Assembly (NCBI GenBank): GCA_001804815.1
Contig: MHBI01000091.1
Span: 1 to 63,134, forward strand
Direction: 5' to 3'
Length of the DNA: 63,134 nucleotides
DNA from: Lentisphaerae bacterium GWF2_50_93
Lineage (GTDB): Bacteria; Verrucomicrobiota; Lentisphaeria; Victivallales; GWF2-50-93
Shown: one piece after another, positions 24,449 through 32,068 of the stretch
How the letters are laid out: each line of letters begins with the position of its first letter
Numbering within the stretch: the stretch's first letter is position 1
The notes under the pieces: generated by a model
Database searches by the model: none
Seen by the model: the letters and a program-made list of their open reading frames with translations, nothing else
Told to the model about the DNA's origin: nothing
Position numbers and translations under genes: made by a program

Positions 24449-26425
24449 TTTTAATTCAATCCTGATTGGCTTATCCTTTTCCAGCGAGGAATACTTAACA
24501 GACCTTGTCCTGCCGTTCACAGTTATCTCATAGTCGCCGAAGAACGCATTCACCGAACATTTTCCGTCCTTGCCGGATTTCAGATCCGCATTCGTCCACC
24601 AGTCCTTGAAGACCAGTTTTATATATGCATCTGCAACCGGCCTCGCCTTCCAGTCCTTTGTCCACAGGGCCGCGGCCGGCGCGTAATGCGCGCCTTCCCA
24701 GAATCCCCACTGGGTGATCGCATCGAATGCAGGATGGGCGAATGCGATGATCATCGTGTCACGGAGGAAGTCAGCCTGATATGCCAGCTGATCGGGATCA
24801 GAGGGATCCCCGATGCCGACATCGAGTTCCGTGTACTGGAGTTTCTTTCCATAATAAGAGGAGAGATAGTCGAAATATTTCCATAACCCCTCCGGACCTG
24901 TCTTTCCACCGAACTCCCTGCCTGCCGATCCTCCGTGGCACTGGCTTCCGATATAGTCGAGCGGCGCCTTGTTCTTCACCAGGTAGTCCACCCAGCCGCG
25001 GCATTTGTCATTGAGCAGGCTTTCCGGAAAACTTCCAAGCTCCATTCCATCCGCGCCGAAATTAGGCTCGTTGAACGTGAGGGCTGTCTTCGGATCGGCC
25101 TCGTGCGCGATCCTGTACCATTCAAGCATCGATTCCGGACCCAGCGTATCCATGAAGTCGCGGTTTACAGCGGTCTCATTTGTTACGTCCCAGTCGGAGA
25201 TCCATTGTTTGAACTCGGATACTTCCTCGGTTACATGCTTTTTCACGGTTTCATCCAGGAGTTCCTTGTTGCCTTTCAACTTTTCCTTCAGCGATTCAGG
25301 AGCCCTGAAGATCGTCGGCCATACCAGGACATGCCCTCGTACATATTTCCCATTGTCATGGTAGTACTTCAGGCACTCCTTCGTATCCTTCCATCCGTCC
25401 TTGCGCTCATTCTCGAAGTATACCCATTTCAGATTGTTGTCCGGTACGATGGAGTTATAATATTTCGTGGAAACTTCCTTGTATTTCATGACATCTTCTG
25501 GACTCATGTTCTTGGATTTTCCGGTGAATGCGCCGACTGAGACCGCTACTCCAAAACGGAACTCGTGCTGCTTCATCCGGACCTGGACATCCGCATCGGC
25601 GACGGGCTGGCCTTTGTCATCTACGACTTCTATGGTCAAATTTCCCCTGCGGATTTTTCCGATGCGCTCCTCCGCCTCCTTGCGCCAGGTTGCGTCTGCC
25701 GCGCGCCCCTCGTAGTTCCAGCTCTTCTTCGGCATCTTTGCGATGTTCGCACCTTCAGGAAACACCATCCAGGCGATGCCGCCTACCTCTACGGCCTGCT
25801 CCTTGTGCCCCATCATTCCGATCAGTGCGAGCTTGCCTGCAGGGAAATCCATTGACACAGGGCTGGTCTTTATACAGTACCGCTCCCATTTTTCGGAGAG
25901 CATCTTGCAGTCGTAGAAATTATTCACGCGACCCTTGGGGAATTTTCCTATGCTCGACTGGATGTATGCCTGCAATGTTGCGCCGGCGCCGTCATCCACC
26001 ACCTGCGGGACCTTCCTCCCCTTCGCCCAGAAGACCACGAGGACCGCGTCGCCCTTTTTAACCGGTTCCCTGTTCAGGAGCTGGAAGCTGGCGTTCCAGA
26101 ACACTTTCGGTTTTGGTGCGACAGTGAACCTGCATGCCTTTGAAAAGGGCATGCCTTCTACGGGGACGGTTTCCTTTGAAACATTTTCCGAGGACTTGAA
26201 GAACTTCTCCATTCCGCCGCCGGTTTCAGCTCCGGAAAGGGCTTCGCCTTCATTGGCGCCGCCTATGAAGAAAGCTCCGCCGATCTCCTTGAACTCCTCC
26301 TTGAGCTTGCCGTAGTAGGAATTAGGATCGATCTTCTGCTGCCTGGCGGAAGGAGCGTCGTCGGCAAATGAAATATTCGAGGCCATCATAAGAAGAAGCA
26401 ACATTCCTTTAAGGATTCTGTTCAT
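24443..26425 (-). CDS. Secreted GH10 endo-1,4-beta-xylanase with N-terminal CBM-like domain
   Basis: A 660-residue protein with signal peptide (GMLLLLMMASNISFA). A CBM-like beta domain fills about residues 60-240 and is followed by a short beta domain (GNLTIEVVDDKGQPVADADV). The GH10 barrel shows YVRGHVLVWP, the acid/base Glu417 in WDVTNETAV, SQCHGG, and the nucleophile Glu533 in YTELDVG. WGFWEG ends the barrel and a small beta tail follows. It hydrolyses internal xylan links. AAGGAAAG precedes the ATG. It is encoded after pseudopilin F and before the CBM-deacetylase in one minus-strand run headed by the GntR-hybrid regulator. Confidence 0.95.
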   Translation of the reverse strand: MNRILKGMLLLLMMASNISFADDAPSARQQKIDPNSYYGKLKEEFKEIGGAFFIGGANEGEALSGAETGGGMEKFFKSSENVSKETVPVEGMPFSKACRFTVAPKPKVFWNASFQLLNREPVKKGDAVLVVFWAKGRKVPQVVDDGAGATLQAYIQSSIGKFPKGRVNNFYDCKMLSEKWERYCIKTSPVSMDFPAGKLALIGMMGHKEQAVEVGGIAWMVFPEGANIAKMPKKSWNYEGRAADATWRKEAEERIGKIRRGNLTIEVVDDKGQPVADADVQVRMKQHEFRFGVAVSVGAFTGKSKNMSPEDVMKYKEVSTKYYNSIVPDNNLKWVYFENERKDGWKDTKECLKYYHDNGKYVRGHVLVWPTIFRAPESLKEKLKGNKELLDETVKKHVTEEVSEFKQWISDWDVTNETAVNRDFMDTLGPESMLEWYRIAHEADPKTALTFNEPNFGADGMELGSFPESLLNDKCRGWVDYLVKNKAPLDYIGSQCHGGSAGREFGGKTGPEGLWKYFDYLSSYYGKKLQYTELDVGIGDPSDPDQLAYQADFLRDTMIIAFAHPAFDAITQWGFWEGAHYAPAAALWTKDWKARPVADAYIKLVFKDWWTNADLKSGKDGKCSVNAFFGDYEITVNGRTRSVKYSSLEKDKPIRIELKQ

Positions 26426-26441
26426 CGGCTTTCCTTATGTT

Positions 26442-27206
26442 TCAGAATAAGCTTGTCGAAAACGGCGTATCGTTCCAGCCGATGGGGACATGGTTGAAGG
26501 AATAGAATTCCACATGCCCGTCAAAGGAGACGGCATTTATACCCCTGTGATGGACGCCGATCTGGTCTGTCAGCGTGTTTCCGGCACTTCCGAGGTTTGT
26601 GGCCCTGAAAAAATAAACGCTGGCGTTGATACCTGATTTTTCCAAAAGCATGAATTTCGCCGGATTCATCTTGGTTATCAGGGTTCTCCACTGGCCATTC
26701 AAAACCTGCCACCTCGATAGCCTTTCTGAGGCGACATAGCTGGCACCATCCCATCCTCCGGTCTTTGCGCTTGCATAAATGGCGTCATAGCGCGGATTTG
26801 ACGGACATACAAGAAGGCTTACCGGCTGGTAATAATCCCAGAAACAGTTGTAGCTTTCGTCGGTGAACCACCTGTATGCCACTACAGCCGTCATGTTCTC
26901 GCTGCTGGGGAAGAGTTCGTCTTCATGTCCTGCATTCTTCTTGTCTCCGGTCCACGGAGGCAGATATCCCTCGTAGTCGTTTGTGAAACTGATAAGGTTA
27001 AGGCCCACCTGGCGCATGTTGCTCTTGCAGGAAATGGACTGGGCCTGCTCCTTCGCGTTCTTGAGTGCGGGAAGCAGAAGAGCGGCGAGGATTGCGATGA
27101 TCGCAATGACTACCAGCAATTCGATCAGTGTAAACGCTGGTCCATTTTTTTTATTTTTTGGATCTCCAAAAAATAAAAAATTATAAAAGTACGATAAAAA
27201 TTTCAT
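26442..27206 (-). CDS. Pseudopilin-like protein F
   Basis: A 254-residue protein started at the ATG at 27206 behind a strong GGAGGAG site. The leader MKFLSYFYNFLFFGDPKNKK is largely the translation of an AT-rich palindrome and leads into PAFTLIELLVVIAIIAIL. The residue before F is Ala. The C-terminus has NAVSFDGHVEF and NHVPIGWNDTPF, close to proteins E and G. It sits 12 bases after the regulator gene and 16 before the xylanase, so all three are likely one transcript. Confidence 0.85.
   Translation of the reverse strand: MKFLSYFYNFLFFGDPKNKKNGPAFTLIELLVVIAIIAILAALLLPALKNAKEQAQSISCKSNMRQVGLNLISFTNDYEGYLPPWTGDKKNAGHEDELFPSSENMTAVVAYRWFTDESYNCFWDYYQPVSLLVCPSNPRYDAIYASAKTGGWDGASYVASERLSRWQVLNGQWRTLITKMNPAKFMLLEKSGINASVYFFRATNLGSAGNTLTDQIGVHHRGINAVSFDGHVEFYSFNHVPIGWNDTPFSTSLF
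27144..27182. repeat. AT-rich palindrome in the pseudopilin F leader
   Basis: TTTTTTTTATTTTTT, centre GGATCTCC, AAAAAATAAAAAA. It is related to 23001-23036 and 35532-35563 and is translated in frame as part of the leader. Confidence 0.75.
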
Positions 27207-27217
27207 ATTTTCTCCTC

Positions 27218-28282
27218 CTATGTTTTTGGACTGCGGCATGAACTTCTTGATACGAATCTGGTATTCAGCAGGAGATCTTCTTCTGTCAAGGCCTGCCCGT
27301 CTATGAGCTTGATCAAGGCGCGGAACGCCATCGATCCAGTATCCTGGAAGGATATTTCAACAGTGGTCAGCGGCGGTTCCACATATGCGGAGGTTTCGAC
27401 ATTGTTGAATCCTATTATGCTGATGTCATCTGGAATCCTGAGCCCGTACTCCTTTATGCACGACATGGCCCCGAACGCCATGTGGTCGCTTGTGCAGAAG
27501 ACTGCGGTGGGCCTGTCTGGAAGGGACAGCATTTTTTTTGCGCACCTGTATCCGGCTGGATCCGTCCATTCATCTTCAAAGACAAGATTTTCATCAAACG
27601 CTATTCCTGCTTCTTCAAGGGCCTTCCTGTATCCGTTGAAACGGTATTCGCCTTCCTTCCATGTCATGTATCCTGTGATGAAGGCTATTCTGCGGTGTCC
27701 CAGATCTGTGAGGTGTTTTACAGCCTTGTATGCCCCAGTTTCATCGTCGAAGTGTATTGAAGGGATCGGTGTACCGCTGACGCCGACTTCAATCATGGGG
27801 ATGAACTTTGAAATATCATCGATCATTTTTCTGTTGTCCCAGCGGCTGAAGACAATTCCGTCGAAGTCCAGTTCGCTCCGGCTTTTGAAAAGTATGTCAA
27901 GGAGGCTGGTTTCACTGTCCTGGAATATTGCTTCATGGCCGGCACCCATCGCGGCCGACGTCATTCCGATGAAAACTCCCGCATGGAATGGATGTCGCAG
28001 TCCGAAAGCCTTGTCTGGGACGAAATAGATTATCCTGCCTGTCTTCTTCTTTTCCTTCTTCTTCGTGGTAACGAAAGTGCCGGAACCTATTTTCCTGTGG
28101 ATGAGACCTTCACGGACGAGTTCACCGACAGCCTTGTTAATTGTCATAGGAGATACGCCAATCTCTCTTACAAGATCATTTGTGGAGGGGAATTTTTCGG
28201 TGTATTCGCCGTCGGAAATTCTTTTTTTGAGAAGTGCGCCTATTTTTACATAGGGCGGTATGAAAGAATTCATTTCAATCAT
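27218..28282 (-). CDS. GntR/LacI-hybrid transcriptional regulator of the xylan locus
   Basis: A 354-residue protein from the ATG at 28282 (another at 28273 is equally possible). An N-terminal GntR winged helix (YTEKFPSTNDLVREIGVSPM, then RKIGSGTFV) is joined by a lysine-rich linker to a LacI-like sugar-binding domain (IIYFVPDKAFGLRHPFHAGV ... DDISIIGFNN). Such hybrids repress or activate sugar genes in response to a sugar. The promoter on its strand carries a TATACA/TGTATA palindrome. It divides the minus-strand xylan operon from the divergent pseudopilin G-GH39-GH74 arm. Confidence 0.9.
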   Translation of the reverse strand: MIEMNSFIPPYVKIGALLKKRISDGEYTEKFPSTNDLVREIGVSPMTINKAVGELVREGLIHRKIGSGTFVTTKKKEKKKTGRIIYFVPDKAFGLRHPFHAGVFIGMTSAAMGAGHEAIFQDSETSLLDILFKSRSELDFDGIVFSRWDNRKMIDDISKFIPMIEVGVSGTPIPSIHFDDETGAYKAVKHLTDLGHRRIAFITGYMTWKEGEYRFNGYRKALEEAGIAFDENLVFEDEWTDPAGYRCAKKMLSLPDRPTAVFCTSDHMAFGAMSCIKEYGLRIPDDISIIGFNNVETSAYVEPPLTTVEISFQDTGSMAFRALIKLIDGQALTEEDLLLNTRFVSRSSCRSPKT

Positions 28283-28312
28283 ATGTTCACCAAATGAAGT
28301 TATATAGTTATC

Positions 28313-28351
28313 TATACAACTTAAATGTATAACAGTTAAATGCTTTGTCAA
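28313..28351 (-). promoter_or_regulatory. Promoter and operator of the GntR-hybrid gene
   Basis: On the minus strand TTGACA (complement of 28346-28351), a 16-base spacer and TACATT (complement of 28324-28329). The palindrome TATACA-N7-TGTATA (28313-28331) covers the -10 region, which fits autoregulation. Confidence 0.55.
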
Positions 28352-28393
28352 TTGGAAGAGAAGGATATATTAAAAATTTTTATTTTAACTTCC

Positions 28394-28421
28394 TTGACAT
28401 GTAGTTTTAAAGGGATATTAG
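28394..28421 (+). promoter_or_regulatory. Candidate promoter of the pseudopilin G arm
   Basis: TTGACA (28394-28399), 16-base spacer, TATTAG (28416-28421), about 55 bases before the ATG. It is divergent from the regulator promoter, with 42 bases between the two -35 boxes. Confidence 0.5.
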
Positions 28422-28476
28422 TAAAATCAAACGCTTGATATTTTGTATGCTGCAGAGTCCTAAAGGAGATTTGTAA

Positions 28477-29340
28477 ATGCGAAATTATCAGTTCAATACG
28501 ATGGACCAGTTTGTAGATGTAGACGCCGAAGGCATTTCCAATTGCCGTCTTCCAATGTACGATTTTAAATTTGAAAAAACTGATCCAAGATCCAGGATCC
28601 AAGATGCCAGATACTTGAGCCCGTCGTCTGTCATCTGTCATCTGTCGTCGGCATTTACCCTCATCGAACTGCTTGTCGTAATCGCGATCATCGCAATCCT
28701 TGCGGCGCTGCTGCTTCCGGCGCTCAAGAATGCCAGGGAACAGGCGAAGACCATGTCCTGCAAGAACAACATGCGGCAGCTGGGCATCTGTGTACCGAGC
28801 TTCGCGCAGGATTTCAACGGATATATTCCGCCGATAACTACCAACGTAAAGGCTGCAGGACATGAAGACGAGCTTTTCCCCGACACCACCTATCTGACCG
28901 GCTCGCTCCTACGCTGGTTCAGCAACAGTACAAGCAACTGCTTCTGGAGCTATTACCAGCCTGTCCGATTTGCCATCTGCCCTTCTCATCCCATGTATGA
29001 TGCAGTTTTGAAAAATGCCATAGACAACACACCCTCCAACCATGTGACATATGGTGTCTCTCATTGGTTCTCGCGCTGGTACGAGACAGGGCCTAACTGG
29101 AGGGAGAAATTGGACAAGCAGTCACCGTCATGGTTCATGATTCTCGACGTAGCCGACACCGGCTGGTATATGTTCCCGGCGCGCTACTCTTCCACGTCCG
29201 TCAATACCCAGGTCGGCGTACCCCACAGGGGCACAAATGCAATCTTCTTCGATGGACATGCAGAGTTCTTCTCTTTCAACCATGTCCCGCTGTCATGGGA
29301 TGATCCGCCTTTCGAATCCAAATATTTCAATAACTTTTAG
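28477..29340 (+). CDS. Pseudopilin-like protein G
   Basis: A 287-residue protein with an AAAGGAG site at 28462-28468. The leader is about 59 residues, with RSRIQDARYLSPSSV followed by the translation of a GTCATCT/GTCGTC tandem, then SAFTLIELLVVIAIIAIL. The residue before F is Ala. Homologous leader segments occur in proteins A and C. The body (NCFWSYYQPV, CPSHPMYD) and the end (FFDGHAEFFSFNHVPLSWDD) pair it with E and F. It leads an operon with the GH39-like and GH74 genes 12 and about 2,700 bases downstream. Confidence 0.87.
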   Translation: MRNYQFNTMDQFVDVDAEGISNCRLPMYDFKFEKTDPRSRIQDARYLSPSSVICHLSSAFTLIELLVVIAIIAILAALLLPALKNAREQAKTMSCKNNMRQLGICVPSFAQDFNGYIPPITTNVKAAGHEDELFPDTTYLTGSLLRWFSNSTSNCFWSYYQPVRFAICPSHPMYDAVLKNAIDNTPSNHVTYGVSHWFSRWYETGPNWREKLDKQSPSWFMILDVADTGWYMFPARYSSTSVNTQVGVPHRGTNAIFFDGHAEFFSFNHVPLSWDDPPFESKYFNNF

Positions 29341-29352
29341 CAGGGAACATAA

Positions 29353-31983
29353 ATGAAATTCAAATCGCTTATTGCTGTCCTGTGCCTATGTGCGTTTGGA
29401 GCCTATGCCGAGGAATCAATTGCCCCCAGGATCGCAATGTGGAACCCTGGGAAAGGGACGAACGAGAGCCGTTTTTCCATTGACCTTAAGGCGATTGACA
29501 AGGCCGCCGGATGGCTGAAGGAGTCGGGATGCAAGGTGGAACTCCTGACCGCCGAACAGATCAATGATCCGAAAGTGTTCAACTCCGACAGCTTCGACGC
29601 CTTGATGATCCAGGGCGATGCATTCCCGAAAATGAACATCCCGGCATACAAGTCCTTTGCGGAAAAAGGCGGAGTCCTAGTGTCGCTCGGCGCAAAAATT
29701 CCTTTCCTGATCGCGGCAGCCAAGGAACCCGACGGTTTCTGGACCATGAGCCCGAAGACTCCTACCTTTGCCTGGCAGAACCCCGATGTGCTCAAACTCT
29801 ACAATTTGAAATATGCCTACAATGAAGCAATGCATGACAAAGGTGTCGAGCATCGCCCCACTGATCTGCTCAGGAAATATCTGCCGGATGCAAAAGATTT
29901 AAAAGGCAACATCCGTGGCTGGTGGATAATTCCGGTAGAAGATGGAAAGGGCGGAATCTATCCTCTGATCCGAAGCAAAAGAGTGGATGGCGTTGACACT
30001 ACCCCTCAGATATTCATCGCGAAGAACGGGTCGAAGCATGCAATCATGTGCCTGAACGAATGGTTTACCGATGGCAGCAAGCCCGCACTATGGAATTCAT
30101 CGAAGGAACTCGTGGTGGCGTTTGCGAAGATCGCAAAAGATCTGAAAGACGGGAAAATCGATCTGTCCAAGGAGACATCAGTTGAGGTTGGAGATAAGAC
30201 TCCGCCTCCGGCCCCGATGAGATCCATGCTGTCGAGCGGAAGCGTCGAACCCGATGGAGCCAAACCGATCGCCAGATGGGGGAAATTCGATGGATCGGGC
30301 GCTGAGTTTGGAGATCCTATAAAGGAAGGACAGTCAAAATCCATACCGCTCAATTCATCTCCGAAGGATTTCCCTTATTCACTTGAACCGAAAGCATCCG
30401 TCAAGCTGGCAATCCCGAAACTTCCGGATGACAGCCCGTGCTTCCTCAGGGTTCGTTTCTGTTTCGTCGACACAGGAACCGGTCTCAAGGCGAAGCTTGG
30501 CGATGTAACACTGATTGACGAACTGTTCATATGCATGGACGCCTCCGGTCCTGGCAACTTTTCCGACTATGCCAGCAAGCAGCCTATCGACACGAACAGG
30601 ATCCTTTATATACCGGCAACATCTAAACAGGCAATGGAACTGGAGATTTCAAACCCCGGCACGTCCCCGATTTATTTTGATGCAGTCCAGATTGAGACAC
30701 GTCCCAAGCCTGCGCCGGAAAGGTGGATCGGCCTCAACGGGGGGATTCTCTGGGGACCCGTTCTTGATGAATTGAGGAAATCTCCCGACATGGCCAAGGT
30801 AGATGTCAAAAACTCACTCACCGGAGAGCTTTGCAGAAACTGGAGCACTATGCGCTGCACAATAAGGTCGCAGTATGCCGGAGCCCCGGATGATCCGGAC
30901 AGGTGGAAGGTCGTTGACTTCATAATCGACCGCGCCCTCTCAATAAGCCCGCGTCTCGATATTCTCCTTGAAGGCACCGCCGAATGGGATGCTATCTCCC
31001 CGGATAGATATGCTGAAGCAAAGAAGGCCGGACGACCTCATACAAGCGTGCCGGACACGGCAAAATATCTTGAAGTGGTGGAGCATGTCGTGAAGAAATA
31101 TGGCGACAGGGTGGACAATTACGAGGTATGGAACGAGACGAACATCACCCAGTTCTGGCGTGGTACTCCCGAGGAATACGCCTCATTTTTCATTGATGTT
31201 TCAAAGAAAATCAAGGAACTTGCCCCGAAGTCGACAGTCATCATGGGCGGTATGGCCGGATACAAGGTGCCTTTCCTGAACGTCATGTATGAGAAGGAGG
31301 CCTTCAAGTATGCGGACCTCTGCGGATTCCATCCGTATGCGGGGAAAAGTTCTGGCTGGGATATACCATACGGAATGCTCCAGACCGATCTCTATTCCAA
31401 AGGCGAGCCGGTTGAAATCTACTGCAACGAGAGCGGTTTTGTCTTCAGGGCCGGCGAATGGTTCCAGCCTCCACCTAACTATACTCAGGAGGTACAGGCG
31501 GAACAGCTCAATGTCGCCATCGGACGCCTCCTTTCCTCTGGCCTCTCAAAACTAAGCGTCTTCCATGCCGGCGGCGACGATCACCTCTACGGACTGATCG
31601 ATGCGAAGGGTCAGCCAAGACTGGCATACAAGGTAATGGAGGACTACTTTGAGCTTGGCAGACCGGGAAGCAGGAGGCTTGACGTGCAGATGTCGTCATC
31701 TGATGGCACTTCACTAAAAGGAATCTACTGCGCTGCCTCAAGCTGCGAGAAGGACGGTTCGGCAAGCGTGGTCTTGAATCCGTCGCAGGCCCCCGGCAAT
31801 TCAGGTCATCTGAGACTCGCCGTTCCCTTTACAGGAAGCGGGCAGTGGAAATTCGAGGCGAATGATGCCACTGGTGCCGCAGTGCCAGTGAAAGCTGAAC
31901 TTAAGGGTACAGGCAAGGACCAGTTCTATGACGTTGAGATTGAAATAAAGGCGCGCACCCTGATAAAGTGTACTGGAAAATGA
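29353..31983 (+). CDS. Secreted GH39/GH-A-like glycosidase with amidotransferase-like N-domain
   Basis: An 876-residue protein with signal peptide (LIAVLCLCAFGAYA). Residues about 20-260 resemble a class-I amidotransferase or trimerisation fold (CKVELLTAEQ, DALMIQGDAFPK, KGGVLVSLGA) without its catalytic cysteine. A beta domain follows, then a GH-A barrel from about 440 with the candidate acid/base Glu595 in YEVWNETN and nucleophile Glu693 in YCNESGF, and a C-terminal beta domain. These features fit xylosidase-like families such as GH39, but I cannot assign the family firmly. It lies between pseudopilin G and the GH74 gene. Confidence 0.75.
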   Translation: MKFKSLIAVLCLCAFGAYAEESIAPRIAMWNPGKGTNESRFSIDLKAIDKAAGWLKESGCKVELLTAEQINDPKVFNSDSFDALMIQGDAFPKMNIPAYKSFAEKGGVLVSLGAKIPFLIAAAKEPDGFWTMSPKTPTFAWQNPDVLKLYNLKYAYNEAMHDKGVEHRPTDLLRKYLPDAKDLKGNIRGWWIIPVEDGKGGIYPLIRSKRVDGVDTTPQIFIAKNGSKHAIMCLNEWFTDGSKPALWNSSKELVVAFAKIAKDLKDGKIDLSKETSVEVGDKTPPPAPMRSMLSSGSVEPDGAKPIARWGKFDGSGAEFGDPIKEGQSKSIPLNSSPKDFPYSLEPKASVKLAIPKLPDDSPCFLRVRFCFVDTGTGLKAKLGDVTLIDELFICMDASGPGNFSDYASKQPIDTNRILYIPATSKQAMELEISNPGTSPIYFDAVQIETRPKPAPERWIGLNGGILWGPVLDELRKSPDMAKVDVKNSLTGELCRNWSTMRCTIRSQYAGAPDDPDRWKVVDFIIDRALSISPRLDILLEGTAEWDAISPDRYAEAKKAGRPHTSVPDTAKYLEVVEHVVKKYGDRVDNYEVWNETNITQFWRGTPEEYASFFIDVSKKIKELAPKSTVIMGGMAGYKVPFLNVMYEKEAFKYADLCGFHPYAGKSSGWDIPYGMLQTDLYSKGEPVEIYCNESGFVFRAGEWFQPPPNYTQEVQAEQLNVAIGRLLSSGLSKLSVFHAGGDDHLYGLIDAKGQPRLAYKVMEDYFELGRPGSRRLDVQMSSSDGTSLKGIYCAASSCEKDGSASVVLNPSQAPGNSGHLRLAVPFTGSGQWKFEANDATGAAVPVKAELKGTGKDQFYDVEIEIKARTLIKCTGK

Positions 31984-32068
31984 ATATGCCGCTTGCTCGG
32001 TTGTTTGATTTGAATGTCGGTCAAAAAAAAATTAAAGTTCCCAGGATAGTAGAAAAGAAAGGCATCTG

